Shown: positions 31,787-46,150, numbered from the stretch's first letter. The stretch: 64,000 bases of DNA from Leptospira sanjuanensis (GCF_022267375.1 NZ_JAIZBH010000001.1:1964001-2028000); one strand, 5' to 3'. Notes: a model not told the origin generated them from the sequence alone. Numbers and translations are program-made.

Positions 31787-32494
31787 TCAGCCTGGAGAAA
31801 GCGGTTCCGTATCGGAGCGTCCTTCCTTGGTTGCAAATTGGATCATCTTCTCCGCTTCTTCCCCTAAATACCAGTCGATCAAACGGTGCGCTCCATAGAT
31901 CAGAGGAGTGATCGCGACCGCAACGCCGCATTTGTAGAGGAAGTTGTTCGTGGAGATTTGATTCAATTCTTGAAAAGTGAGTTTTCCTCCGCCCAAAGCG
32001 ATGTAGATCACTACAAAAGAATCCACAAGTTGAGAAACGATCGTGGAACCCGTTGCTCTCAGCCAAATATATTTGTTCCGTGTCCTGACCCGGATAAAGT
32101 GAAAGATCTGGATATCGATCAACTGTCCTATCAAATACGCGACGATCGAACCCACGATGACCTTTCCTGAATTTCCGAAGACCACGTTGAAAGAGTGATC
32201 GTCCACGGGAGAATTGGAAGCCGCGGGAATCGACATATCCAGCATCAAAAGAAAGTAGGCTAGAAAGATCATAACCATTCCGACGAGGGTCGTGAACCGA
32301 ACTCCCTTCCTTCCATAGTATTCGTTTAATAAATCCGTTACGATAAACGTGACCGGAAAAGGAATCACTCCCATCGTAAGCGTAAAGCCGAAGGAGACAA
32401 AAAGTTTCGAACCGGTTACCTCGGCCAAAATCAGAAAGCAGAGAAAGAACGCGTTTAAGGAGATAAATAATTTCACGGATTTGGAAAGAGGCAT
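31787..32494 (-). CDS. YhhQ/VUT-family queuosine-precursor transporter
   Basis: The family imports queuosine precursors (preQ0/preQ1) across the inner membrane. From ATG 32494 the protein is 235 aa with about six transmembrane segments. Family signatures are FPVTFIVTDLLNEYYGRK near residue 45 and RATGSTIVSQLVDSFVVIYIA near 150. A TTG at 32530 would add 12 charged residues; neither start has a well-spaced ribosome-binding site (GAGGA 11 nt before the ATG). A 310-codon frame in another register over the same DNA (31752–32684) is a shadow. Divergent from the GH18-like gene. Confidence 0.88.
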   Translation of the reverse strand: MPLSKSVKLFISLNAFFLCFLILAEVTGSKLFVSFGFTLTMGVIPFPVTFIVTDLLNEYYGRKGVRFTTLVGMVMIFLAYFLLMLDMSIPAASNSPVDDHSFNVVFGNSGKVIVGSIVAYLIGQLIDIQIFHFIRVRTRNKYIWLRATGSTIVSQLVDSFVVIYIALGGGKLTFQELNQISTNNFLYKCGVAVAITPLIYGAHRLIDWYLGEEAEKMIQFATKEGRSDTEPLSPG

Positions 32495-32657
32495 AAGCGG
32501 TTTTTTCCTCTTGGGCGGCGAATTCGTCAACCGGTAAAAAGAACCATTTGACAGTCTCTTCCCCTGTAAATCTCTGGAAGTGAGTCCGTAAAATCATCGA
32601 GTTCGGAAACTTCTTTATTTTCTTAGGTTTCGATTCGATAATCAGATAGTAACACCG

Positions 32658-34275
<1,618 letters not shown>

Positions 34276-34295
<20 letters not shown>

Positions 34296-35226
34296 TACTC
34301 TGATCACGGACTCTCCTCTCGAAGCGGCTCGGATTCTGCTGAGAGGAGGGTTGGTTATCTTTCCGACCGAAACGGTATATGGAATCGGAGCTTCCGCTTT
34401 CGACGAAAAAGCCTGCCGAAAAATCTACGAAGTAAAAAACAGACCTTCGGATAACCCTCTCATTCTTCACGTCGAGAACATCGCTTCGTTAAATGTCTGC
34501 GGAGAAGTGGACGAACCTGCGGCGCTCGTCTTTCGAAAATTTTCTCCCGGACCGATTACGGGTATTTTTAAAAAGAAGAATCAGAATCTTTTTACGGCCG
34601 GATTGGATACGGTAGCCGTTCGAATTCCTTCCAACTCTACCGCCCGCGAATTTTTAGAAGCATGCGGAGTTCCCGTAGCCGCGCCTTCTGCAAATGTTTC
34701 GGGCAAACCGTCCTTAACGAAATTGGAATATATTCTAGAAGAATTTTCCGGCAAGGTCGATTGCATTCTCCGGGGAGAAGAACCCAGAATCGGAATCGAA
34801 TCCACGGTGATCGATTTTACCGCAAAACCTCCGATCTTATTGCGTCCCGGTTTTGTGGATCGAAACGATCTGCTTTCGATTCTTCCCGACTTACGCGGTT
34901 TGGAATCGCTTTCGGAATCGGCAGCGACCGAGGCACCGAGAAGCCCCGGACTCAAATACAGACATTATGCCCCCACGTGCAAGGTAGTATTAAAAGATTC
35001 TCTGAAGGATGCGCCGAACGAAGCGGCTCAAATCGGTTTTGAAACGGAAATAGGCTCCGTGTTCGCGATTTCGGTTTCGTCGAATGAAGAGTATATGCGA
35101 TTGCTCTATTCTTTTTTTGTGGAATGCGATCGCAGAAAGATCGCGGAAGCTTGGTGTCAAATGCCCAAGGAAGAAAAGGGGAAAGAGGCGCTTTTGAATC
35201 GGATTCAAAAAGCGGCTTCCAAGTAA
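34276..35226 (+). CDS. Threonylcarbamoyl-AMP synthase, long Sua5 form
   Basis: The enzyme makes threonylcarbamoyl-AMP for the t6A modification of tRNAs that read ANN codons. The YrdC domain shows GGLVIFPTETVYGIGA, KIYEVKNRPSDNPLILHV (KxR and nucleotide-binding residues) and SANVSGKPSLT. The linker PRSPGLKYRHYAP and the ~110-residue C-terminal domain identify the long Sua5 form. No good ATG exists. The best start I see is TTG 34276 with GGAGA 3 nt before it (316 aa), overlapping the previous gene by 20 nt; the frame is open up to 34204 inside the GH18 gene. Confidence 0.88.
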
Positions 35227-35272
35227 AAGAAAAAAACAGTTTATGGGAACGTTGGACGGTTTCCAGAGATAC

Positions 35273-35294
35273 AATATTCAATAATAAGAATATT
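35273..35294. terminator. AT-rich inverted repeat between convergent sua5 and sppA
   Basis: AATATTC–AATAATAA–GAATATT gives a perfect 7-bp but weak stem in the 137-nt convergent spacer. It is a possible bidirectional terminator. Confidence 0.3.
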
Positions 35295-35363
35295 CGTGAA
35301 ACCGCATGGGATCATTTCGGAGAAACCGAAATCACACGACCCATAAACCGAAATCGTATCCGA

Positions 35364-37121
35364 TCAACCCTGATTCCAAAACCGAGAAGAAAGAAGCGAG
35401 TCCGCTTCCGCAAAGTGAAACTTCTTTTGAAGAGGATCGGACAATAGAGTTTTAGAATATTCTAAACTTTGAGAAACGACCGAGGTCCATTCTCCCGAAA
35501 AACCCTTCGCGATAAAACCGGGTGTCAAGGACCGCAGGAAACTCTGAAACGTAAACAGAGTGGGTAAGTATCGCAGTTGCACTCGTTCGACCTTGAGTTC
35601 CTGTTTGATGTCTTCCAAAAGTCCCAAGAAATCCGTGATCGAATCGATCATTTTGTCCTTCAAGAATTGGCTGGAAGTGAAAACCTTTCCCTGTCCGAAT
35701 CGTTTGTCCAAAATCGAAACTTCGATCTTTCTTGCGTCGGAAACTCGTTTGTAAAAAAGTCCTTCCGAATCCTGAATTTCCTGTTCCATCAGTTTTTTGG
35801 ACTCGGGATGAATCGGTCCGTATTCGGATAACAAATCCCTGTATTTGTAGAACCCGACTCGGTCTTTTGTAATCCCGAGTTTGGAATAAAAATTCTTCAT
35901 GTCCAAACGAAGGGAAATGCTGCCGATACTTCCCACGATTCCGTACGGAGACGCGTAAATCTTGGAAGCTCCGCAGGAAAGATAATATCCTCCGCTTGCG
36001 GAAACATTTTGCACATACGCATACACCGGTTTTTTCTTCTGGAGTTTATGAATTTCCTGATACAGAAGTTCGGAAACGAAAGCGGAACCTCCGGGAGAAT
36101 CCACTTCCAAAACGATCGCCTTTACGGATGGTTCGTCGCGCAGCTCCTTGAGAGCGGATTTTACCGCGTGATAGGAAATTCCTTCCGTTTTCCCTTCTCC
36201 TTTTCCGATCGTATCGTGATGAATGTTTCCTTTGAGGGGAAGAACCGCGACGATCGGATCTCTTCGCGAAACAAGTTTAAAGTTTCTTAATTTAGAAAAA
36301 CGGTATAGAGAAAGAAAGGTGAGTTCTTTGGTGGAAGGCTTTTGTTTTTCTTCGGAATCGTTTTCATAATGAGGATAGAGGAAATTCTCCCGAAAATCCT
36401 CTTCGTTCAAAAATCCGGTGATAAATTTCCGTTCCTTTAATGTTTTTGCGGATAAAAACGGTTCCGCAAAAGTTTTGAGACCGAAACCCGTATAACGTTT
36501 GAAAAGGGATTCCAAATCCTCGGTCATCTGTTTGAGAAGCGCGTTTAAATTCTCCCTTGCCTTCGGAGAAAATTTATCCCTTTGAAACGATTCGCCGAAG
36601 GATTTATACGGTCCGCTTTGAAACGTTTCGACTTTGACTCCCCACTTTTTTCCAGCGTTCCCGAAGAAAAAAGATTCCGCGGAAGGAAGCACCGGAAAAA
36701 ATTCGGAAGCTTCCGAACTGAATCGTTCGTTACAAATTCCGAGTAGAAACAGGGATTTGAGTCCGCCCGTTAAAGCGAAACCCTCCAAAGAAACACCGGA
36801 TTCTTTTAGAATCTGAAGCCGTTCGGCGATGCTCAAGGTTTCTCCGAATCCGTATTCCGGTTGTTGGATGAGCACCGAAACTTTTTTGAGTTGAGGAACC
36901 TGAGAAAGAAGTTTGAGTTCGAGCAGAAAATCCGTGAAAAAAACATCCTCATCCTTGGAGGAAAGAAGGCGCATCAGGAACGATTTGCGGTAGTTTGCAA
37001 ATTCGGAAGGAATTTCCAAAAAGTAATGATCGCCCCGAAAAAATCGGAATCGAATCCAGCGAACGAGTTGGAAGAATAAACGGAACGGAAGTAAAACGAT
37101 TTGGAGAAATGTTCGAAACAT
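35364..37121 (-). CDS. sppA: Signal peptide peptidase SppA (67-kDa type)
   Basis: Membrane serine protease that degrades cleaved signal peptides. The 585-aa length fits the tandem-domain form. Residues 4–27 form the N-terminal anchor. The C-terminal S49 domain has EVDSPGGSA, NVSASGGYYLSCGASKI with the nucleophile serine, and GIVGSIGSI. The catalytic lysine of the N-terminal half is likely in the GPYKSFGESF segment (about residue 191), as in E. coli SppA. Divergent from uvrA with 109 nt between, where both promoters must lie. Confidence 0.9.
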   Translation of the reverse strand: MFRTFLQIVLLPFRLFFQLVRWIRFRFFRGDHYFLEIPSEFANYRKSFLMRLLSSKDEDVFFTDFLLELKLLSQVPQLKKVSVLIQQPEYGFGETLSIAERLQILKESGVSLEGFALTGGLKSLFLLGICNERFSSEASEFFPVLPSAESFFFGNAGKKWGVKVETFQSGPYKSFGESFQRDKFSPKARENLNALLKQMTEDLESLFKRYTGFGLKTFAEPFLSAKTLKERKFITGFLNEEDFRENFLYPHYENDSEEKQKPSTKELTFLSLYRFSKLRNFKLVSRRDPIVAVLPLKGNIHHDTIGKGEGKTEGISYHAVKSALKELRDEPSVKAIVLEVDSPGGSAFVSELLYQEIHKLQKKKPVYAYVQNVSASGGYYLSCGASKIYASPYGIVGSIGSISLRLDMKNFYSKLGITKDRVGFYKYRDLLSEYGPIHPESKKLMEQEIQDSEGLFYKRVSDARKIEVSILDKRFGQGKVFTSSQFLKDKMIDSITDFLGLLEDIKQELKVERVQLRYLPTLFTFQSFLRSLTPGFIAKGFSGEWTSVVSQSLEYSKTLLSDPLQKKFHFAEADSLLSSRFWNQG

Positions 37122-37216
37122 GACGCCAGTCTAAGGATCGGATTCCTTCTGAAAAAGAAGAATTTCCTTTCGGAAAGGAGTTTTCAGATTTTCGCAAGCC
37201 GTAAATTTTAAAAAGT

Positions 37217-40146
<2,930 letters not shown>

Positions 40147-40161
40147 AATCGACGAGGCATT

Positions 40162-41214
40162 ATGAATCTGAAAGAATTCTTATCTTCCGTTCCTTCCGGC
40201 GAATATCGAAGCGTTTTCCGAGACGCCCTTCCGTATTTGGTTGAAGAGGGCTACTTTCAAGCGATCGCCGGAGGTTCTTTCGAAGGGTTTCACGAAAAGA
40301 TCTATCAGTTAGGTTCCTATCCGAGAGGGATCGGATTGGGAATCGCCATGATGGCGCAGACCAATGTCGCGGGAAGAATTCTGAAATTCGTTGCGGACGG
40401 ATTTTTAAACGAAAGCGGGAACAATCAGATTCTTCATAAGAAAGAAGTAATCGAAATCGGAAAAAATCTTTTGAAGGACGTGAGCACCGGCAAGGGAATC
40501 ATCTCGATGGGGGTCAGCGAATCCGGATGGAAGGGAAGAATTTCCAACATTCTCACGAGCTATAAAATCGAAGACGATCAAATCATACTCGATTTGTCAA
40601 AATCCTTTTTGACGAACGGGGCCAACTGCAACGGATTCTTAGTAGTCGCAAAATCTCCCGCGGACACGTTCGATGTGATCTATTTGACGCAGGATACGCC
40701 CGGTCTTGAAATCGAACTATTCGATCTGGAATACGCGAAAGAGGCTACACATTGCCGATTGAAAGGAAATTCGATTTCGGTTCCTTTGAACCATCTCATT
40801 TTTTTGAACTATCAAGGTTGGGCTCCCGAAATCCATCTTTCGGAAATGTTGTCCGCTTCGGCTTTGTTCTGCGGTTATGTGGATCTGATTTTAAAAGCGT
40901 TGATCCGTGAAAAAAAGGACGCCGTGGACCCGAGAACCGCCGGAAAAATCATGGACATTCAACAATTATTATATTCTAAAATACTGGAAATTTCCCGTAA
41001 AAAGGACGGCGATCCGAATTTTAAAATGGAACAGATCCATCCGTACGGTTACGAAACCGCCTTGGATTTGATCTACACTTGGCTGACGGACCTTGTGAGC
41101 GGGGTGGAACTTTCCAAAATGTTTCCGGACATAGGATTGTTTTATTCGATTCATCCCGGAAAAACCCCGATCTATCAAAAAAACATTCTAAAAAAAATCA
41201 GAGCCTTACGATAA
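40162..41214 (+). CDS. Acyl-CoA-dehydrogenase-like flavoprotein, short divergent form
   Basis: The 350-aa protein follows uvrA by 15 nt. The N-terminal helices and the segment SMGVSESGWKGRISN…DQIILDLSKSFLTNGANCNGFLVVAKS track the middle beta-domain of acyl-CoA dehydrogenases (TE-type motif, FAD-contacting 'G.K.f.tng' motif). The C-terminal half is helical. It is shorter than normal (about 380–400 aa), and I see no clear catalytic glutamate in the usual helix, so activity is uncertain. Assigned by fold resemblance only. It converges on the metal-exporter gene with 82 nt between stops. Confidence 0.65.
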   Translation: MNLKEFLSSVPSGEYRSVFRDALPYLVEEGYFQAIAGGSFEGFHEKIYQLGSYPRGIGLGIAMMAQTNVAGRILKFVADGFLNESGNNQILHKKEVIEIGKNLLKDVSTGKGIISMGVSESGWKGRISNILTSYKIEDDQIILDLSKSFLTNGANCNGFLVVAKSPADTFDVIYLTQDTPGLEIELFDLEYAKEATHCRLKGNSISVPLNHLIFLNYQGWAPEIHLSEMLSASALFCGYVDLILKALIREKKDAVDPRTAGKIMDIQQLLYSKILEISRKKDGDPNFKMEQIHPYGYETALDLIYTWLTDLVSGVELSKMFPDIGLFYSIHPGKTPIYQKNILKKIRALR

Positions 41215-41296
41215 CGCATTCACACCGCGCATTTCGAAAGACAACGGCGGTTTCAAAATTAGAATCTCCTTTTAAAAGAAATCCTCCTCCGTTCTT

Positions 41297-42256
41297 TCAG
41301 TGATGGTGATGATGAGAATGATTTTGCATTCCATGAGAATCAAGGACGGAAAGATTCGCGATTCGATCCGTTGTATCTCCCGTCTCGCACTGAACCGTAA
41401 CGTAATCGATTCCGAACTCGGATTTTAGGATTCGATTGGCTTCCAACACGATTTCGTTTGCGTTTTTAAAATCGATAACACCGAGACGCAACGTGCAGGC
41501 ATAAACCCCTCTTGTAATCGCCCAAAAATGATAATCCGCAATTCGGGCAACTCCGGGAATCTTGGCGATATGTTCTAGAATATGAGGAATTTCGAATGTT
41601 TTTGGAGACGATTCCAGAAGGACGCCGACACTTTCCAGAAAGATTCCCCAAGCAGAACGCAATATCAAAATCGAAATTAAAATCGAAATCAACGGATCGA
41701 TCCAAATCCAATTCGTAAAGTAGATCAAAATCGAACCTAAAAGAACCCCCGCCGTGGAAAGAAGATCGCTCAAGACGTGAACGTAAGCCGATTTGATGTT
41801 GATGTTTTCGCTGCTGAATCGAAACAGAATCCAAGCGCTGATCAGATTCAAAACGATTCCGGAAAAACTGTAAAAAACCATGTGAAAACTGAGAATCTCT
41901 TTCTGGTTCTGAAAACGTTCGAGCGCCTCGTAAAAGATATAAAACGAAATTCCGAAGATCAGAATCGAATTCAAAAGGGAAGTCAGGATTTCGATTCTGT
42001 AATAACCGAATGAAAACTTGAAGTTCGGTTTTCTGGCGGCCAAAATCACCGCGATAAAGGAAAGGGACAACGCGATCGCATCGGTGATGATATGACCCGC
42101 GTCCGCGACCAAAGCGATACTTCCGCTTTGAAACCCGCCGAACAATTCGACGCAGAAGATACAAAGTGAAACGAAAATCGCCAGAAGAATCGATCGTTTG
42201 AGACCTTTCTCCTGGCTTCGCTCTACGTGATGAAGTTGAAAAAAATCATCCATCAA
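41297..42256 (-). CDS. Cation diffusion facilitator (zinc/cobalt-type exporter)
   Basis: CDF proteins are proton-coupled exporters of zinc and related metals in the inner membrane. The 319-aa protein has six membrane segments. The HxxxD metal sites are in DAGHIITDAIAL (TM2) and AYVHVLSDLLST (TM5). The cytoplasmic C-terminal domain follows, ending in NHSHHHHH, a metal-sensing or chelating tail. The N-terminus HHVERSQ is also His-rich. Its start codon overlaps the stop of the OmpA-like gene by 4 nt (ATGA), so the two are co-translated. Confidence 0.92.
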   Translation of the reverse strand: MMDDFFQLHHVERSQEKGLKRSILLAIFVSLCIFCVELFGGFQSGSIALVADAGHIITDAIALSLSFIAVILAARKPNFKFSFGYYRIEILTSLLNSILIFGISFYIFYEALERFQNQKEILSFHMVFYSFSGIVLNLISAWILFRFSSENINIKSAYVHVLSDLLSTAGVLLGSILIYFTNWIWIDPLISILISILILRSAWGIFLESVGVLLESSPKTFEIPHILEHIAKIPGVARIADYHFWAITRGVYACTLRLGVIDFKNANEIVLEANRILKSEFGIDYVTVQCETGDTTDRIANLSVLDSHGMQNHSHHHHH

Positions 42257-43275
42257 CGGGGAACGACTACGATATCCACTCTACGGTTGAGCGCTCTGTT
42301 TTCGGGACTATCGTTGGAAACGATAGGTTGAAATTCTCCGTAGCCGGCAAGAGAGAAGTTTCTAGGATCGACATTCTTATTTTCCAACACGTAATGAAGA
42401 ACGGACAAAGCCCGCTCGCCGGAAAGCTGCCAGTTGTCGGCGAACTTTTTTGTGCGGATCGGAACGTTGTCCGTGTGACCTTCGATGATGATGAGGTTTC
42501 CCGGATAATTGCCGAGGATTTCTTTGATTTTATCCAATGCAGGAAGAATCTGCTTTTTTAATTCCGCGGAACCGGAGTCGAATGAAATCTTATCGTCAAT
42601 GTTGATGACGAGACGGTTGTGAAACCGCTTCAAACGAATTTGTCCTTTTTTAATTTCGTCCGTGAGTTTGGCTTCGAGTTCGTTGGCCTGATCGGAAAGA
42701 CGATCGAGTTCTTTCTTTTGATTGTCCGAAAGATTTTTGAGTTTGGAAATTTCGTCGTTCAACGAAAGGATTCTCGCTTCCAAGTCCGCGATTTTTTTCT
42801 CGTATTCTTTTTGAAGGGTTTCGGTCTTTTTCTGACAAGCGGCTCTTTCTCGTTCCAATTCTTCCTTTAGGTTTTCCAAAAGTTCCCGGAACTTGCGGGC
42901 TTGTCTTTCATTCTCGTCGATCAGTTCCTTTTCCTTATTGGAACTTTTCGCCTTGAGAACTGCGATCTGATTTTCCAGAGCTTTGAGTTTTTCGTCGGCG
43001 AGGTCGTTGTCTTTCGCGCGGAATTCTTTTTCTCTCGCGAGCAATTCCTCCAAAGAACGGATTTTAGAATCGTATTCCAAACGTTCCTTTCTGGAATTAT
43101 CGGTTTCGTTTCTATACCTGGTTCTCAAGGAATCCAATTCGATTTCCAAGGCGATCTTTTCGTTATACACCTTGTTGTATTCCCAAGGATAATAGAACGC
43201 ATCCGCGGAAACTGAGTTCACGGAAAGAAGAAGACAGATTACAAGCGGCAGTGAGGATTTCAGAAACGATTTCAT
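42253..43275 (-). CDS. Periplasmic coiled-coil protein with OmpA-like peptidoglycan-binding domain
   Basis: The 340-aa protein has a signal peptide (MKSFLKSSLPLVICLLLS… cleaved near VSADA). A long coiled coil of Lys/Glu heptads spans about 35–220, and an OmpA/MotB C-terminal domain about 225–340. The latter contains IIEGHTDNVPI, SGERALSVLHYVL and NRALNRRVDIVV, the residues that grip diaminopimelate in peptidoglycan. No membrane helix follows the signal peptide, so it is a periplasmic spacer or tether rather than MotB. Translationally coupled to the metal exporter. Confidence 0.88.
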   Translation of the reverse strand: MKSFLKSSLPLVICLLLSVNSVSADAFYYPWEYNKVYNEKIALEIELDSLRTRYRNETDNSRKERLEYDSKIRSLEELLAREKEFRAKDNDLADEKLKALENQIAVLKAKSSNKEKELIDENERQARKFRELLENLKEELERERAACQKKTETLQKEYEKKIADLEARILSLNDEISKLKNLSDNQKKELDRLSDQANELEAKLTDEIKKGQIRLKRFHNRLVINIDDKISFDSGSAELKKQILPALDKIKEILGNYPGNLIIIEGHTDNVPIRTKKFADNWQLSGERALSVLHYVLENKNVDPRNFSLAGYGEFQPIVSNDSPENRALNRRVDIVVVPR

Positions 43276-43421
43276 CGTGGTTGCACCTTCTTTCTACGAT
43301 TGAGCAGTGTACGGCCGGGTCAAATGAAAAACTCCTTTTTTGGTACTCGTCGGGAAATTCATTGATCGGTCTGTCAAGTTTTCAATTCTGTTCTTTGGAA
43401 CCGTTTCTTGGGGAGAATTTT

Positions 43422-44813
43422 ATGGAAGAAAGAGGAGTTAGCCAAGGCCTATTTTCGGAAAAAGCGAATCCTCGATCCTTGGAATGGATCGAATTCTTCT
43501 CCGAGAAAATCAAGGCGGGAGAGAACGAATTTTTAGATCGTTTTCTCAAACAAAATCACCCGGCGGACATAGCGGAGGTTCTCGAGAAGCTCGAAGAAGA
43601 CGAAGCGTTTTCCGTTTTCAAACGATGCGACTCCGAACTTCAAAGTTCCATCCTTGTCGAGTTCGACGAGGAATTTCAGGCCGATCTGATTTCCCGGTTT
43701 CAGATGAAGGAGATTTCTCCGATCCTTGAAAACCTGGAGACGGATGAACTTTCCAACCTCATCTCCGAGTTTCCCCGGGACAAGGCCGAGGAAATCCTCA
43801 ACTCGATCGACGAAGAGGATTCTTCCCAAGTCCGAAAACAACTTACGTTCCGCGAATATACCGCCGGTCGATTGATGAACACCGTATTCGCTTCCGCGGT
43901 GGAAACGGACACGGTTCGCAAGGCGATCATCAAGCTCAGAAAGCTCGCGAAAGAAACGGACGACATCTATCATTTGTACATCACGGACGAGGACAACGTT
44001 CTAAAAGGTTATGTTAAACTTAAGAATTTATTTCTCGCGCCTCTCAATACGAAAGTGATCCGTTTGATGAAAACCGGTTTTACTTCGATTCACTACGATA
44101 CGGATCAGGAAGAGGTGGCAAAGATATTCCGGAAATACGACCTTGTTTCCGCGGCGGTCGTGGACGATCTCGGAAGGATTTTGGGAAGAATCACGGTGGA
44201 CGACATTTTGGACATCGTTCATGAAGAGGCGTCCGAAGACATTCTTCGTTTGGGAGGGGTTTCGGAAGAGGAAAAACTTTCGTCCTCGGTTTTGACTTCC
44301 GCGAGAAGAAGAATGGTCTGGCTTCTCATCAACTTGGGAACGGCTTCTCTCGCCGCTTCGGTCGTTTCGTTTTTCGGAAATACGATCGAGAAATATGTGC
44401 TGCTCGCATCTCTTATGCCTATCGTCGCGGGGATGGGAGGAAACGCGGGAACACAATCGATCACTTTGATCGTTCGAAACTTAGCGACGGGGGATCTTTC
44501 CACCGGAAACTGGAAATCCGCGATTCGAAAGGAAGGTTTGGTCGGACTTCTGAACGGGTTTATGGTGGGAATCACCGCCGGATTGATCGTTTATCTTTTT
44601 ACCGGTAACTTCACGCTTTCGATGGTTATGTTTATGGCCTTGCAGGCGAACCTCGTCATCGCAGCCGTCATCGGAACTTCGATTCCGTTGCTCCTGCGGG
44701 TTTTAGGAATCGATCCTGCGATCGCTTCTTCGATTTTCGTAACCACCTTTACGGACGTGTTCGGGTTCTTCTGCTTTTTGGGATTGGCTACGATATTCAT
44801 TCAAATGTTATGA
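43422..44813 (+). CDS. mgtE: Magnesium transporter MgtE
   Basis: MgtE is a Mg2+-gated channel. From ATG 43422 (GGGAGA 5 nt upstream) the product is 463 aa. The N-terminal helical superfamily domain (HPADIAEVLEKLEEDEAF… about 40–140) is followed by two CBS domains (about 145–270; GYVKLKNLFLAP, ILGRITVDDILDIVHEEASEDILRL) and five membrane segments (about 295–460) with the pore signature MPIVAGMGGNAGTQS. The open frame continues upstream to 43251 without support. A second Mg2+ transporter of a different class lies 1.3 kb downstream. Confidence 0.95.
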   Translation: MEERGVSQGLFSEKANPRSLEWIEFFSEKIKAGENEFLDRFLKQNHPADIAEVLEKLEEDEAFSVFKRCDSELQSSILVEFDEEFQADLISRFQMKEISPILENLETDELSNLISEFPRDKAEEILNSIDEEDSSQVRKQLTFREYTAGRLMNTVFASAVETDTVRKAIIKLRKLAKETDDIYHLYITDEDNVLKGYVKLKNLFLAPLNTKVIRLMKTGFTSIHYDTDQEEVAKIFRKYDLVSAAVVDDLGRILGRITVDDILDIVHEEASEDILRLGGVSEEEKLSSSVLTSARRRMVWLLINLGTASLAASVVSFFGNTIEKYVLLASLMPIVAGMGGNAGTQSITLIVRNLATGDLSTGNWKSAIRKEGLVGLLNGFMVGITAGLIVYLFTGNFTLSMVMFMALQANLVIAAVIGTSIPLLLRVLGIDPAIASSIFVTTFTDVFGFFCFLGLATIFIQML

Positions 44814-44898
44814 TATTCTCATGTGAAAAAGTCGTGGAATCAAAGTCCTTCTGAATTGGAATTTTTAGTTAGAATTTAGTTTCGGAGAATCAAAAACG

Positions 44899-45555
44899 AT
44901 GTCGGGTATGAAAGCAAAAACAGTTCTTAAAAACGCGGTCCTCTTGACCGGAATGAGCCTCAGCTTGTTCTGGATTCTTTCCTGTGCGACCGGATCTAAA
45001 ACCGGAGAAACGGGAGAATCCGTAAAACACGAACCTGTTCCGAATCCCGCCGGTGAAAACGAAGTCGTACTGGACGAAGAGGGAAAAGAAGTGTCGTTGA
45101 ACACGGGGGATCATCCTTCTTTCTTAAAACCGTCCAAAGATCCGTTGGAATATTTCCGCGTTCATATTTCCAGCGACGGATATCAACTCCGTCAGTTGAG
45201 AGGTTCCAAATTCATCAAACGAAAAGTGGATAAGGGCGGCGATGCACTCATCAGCGAAGAACTCGTTCGCTACAACAAAATCAATTTCGTGGACGACGGA
45301 ATCATCATCGTAGTATTAAACGGGAACACCGGAGCGTTCGAAACGATTCGTTTTAATACGAGGGTGCCGAGAATCAACGACCTAGCGAAGATCGTTCAGA
45401 ACGACGTCACCCGCTGGTCCATGGAACACTCCGAAGAAAAGCCGGTCGTGACCAAATTTCAGATTCATTATTCCCTCGAACTGAAAAACAAAGTGGGCAG
45501 TACTCGCGACGCCGTTAAGGAAGAATTGAAAAAGGAAGTCATCCGTAGAAAATAA
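44899..45555 (+). CDS. Predicted lipoprotein of unknown function, 218 aa
   Basis: The N-terminus has a signal sequence and lipobox ILSC (about residues 31–34, SLFWILSCATG). A Glu/Pro-rich linker of about 45 residues and a folded C-terminal domain follow. The segment IVQNDVTRWSMEH…VTKFQIHYSLEL vaguely resembles TonB-like C-terminal folds that take part in envelope contacts; this is weak. GGAGA lies 10 nt before ATG 44899, and an in-frame ATG at 44908 is also possible. Lies between mgtE and the DoxX-like gene. Confidence 0.7.
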   Translation: MSGMKAKTVLKNAVLLTGMSLSLFWILSCATGSKTGETGESVKHEPVPNPAGENEVVLDEEGKEVSLNTGDHPSFLKPSKDPLEYFRVHISSDGYQLRQLRGSKFIKRKVDKGGDALISEELVRYNKINFVDDGIIIVVLNGNTGAFETIRFNTRVPRINDLAKIVQNDVTRWSMEHSEEKPVVTKFQIHYSLELKNKVGSTRDAVKEELKKEVIRRK

Positions 45556-45712
45556 TTCCATCCGATCGTCCTGGTGGCGTTTCCTTCATCCGGCGGTTTT
45601 CCTCTACGGAAATCACCGGGGCGATTTCGATCTCGTTGCGAGTTTAATGGTTGAATCGGATTCAAGTTCTCTTAACCTTTGAGCGCGACAAAAAGCGCAA
45701 AAGGAGATTTTT

Positions 45713-46117
45713 ATGGAATCACAAACCGTTTCAAAAGGTCAGCTTTGGACCGGAAGAGTTTTAAGCGGAATCGCGATCGCGTTCTTATTGATGGACGGAG
45801 TCGGAAAATTCTTCCTTGATCTTATGCCCAAGGAAGCGATGGAAGACGCGGCAAAACTCGCTTATCCCAGCAGCATCATGCCCTGGATCGGCACAACGCT
45901 TATCGTCTGTACTTTGTTATACGCATTTCCCAAAACTTCTTACTTCGGCGCGATTTTATTAACGGGTTATTTGGGCGGTGCTGTCTCCGCTCACGTTCGA
46001 ATTTTAAATCCGTGGTTGAGTCATATTCTATTTCCCGTATATCTCGGCTTTTTTATTTGGGGCGGCTTGTATCTCAGAAACCCCGAATTACGCGAGCTCG
46101 TTCCCTGGAAGAAATAA
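45713..46117 (+). CDS. DoxX-like small membrane protein
   Basis: The 134-aa protein has four predicted membrane helices and the family features 'R.L.GI...FL..DGVGKFF' near the start and 'TLLYAFPKTSYFGAILLTGYLGGAVSAHVR' in the middle. DoxX-like proteins are thought to work in membrane redox or quinone chemistry, but most have no assigned function. AAAAGGAG lies just before ATG 45713. It is 33 nt from the P-type ATPase gene, suggesting co-transcription. Confidence 0.82.
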   Translation: MESQTVSKGQLWTGRVLSGIAIAFLLMDGVGKFFLDLMPKEAMEDAAKLAYPSSIMPWIGTTLIVCTLLYAFPKTSYFGAILLTGYLGGAVSAHVRILNPWLSHILFPVYLGFFIWGGLYLRNPELRELVPWKK

Positions 46118-46150
46118 TTTAGATTTGTATCCGAGCGATTCGACTCCAGT

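Noticed and set aside
45556..46150. Magnesium riboswitch or leader upstream of the MgtA-type ATPase
   Set aside because: Only 33 nt separate the ATPase from the DoxX-like gene. The 157-nt gap before that shows only short inverted repeats, not an M-box-like fold.
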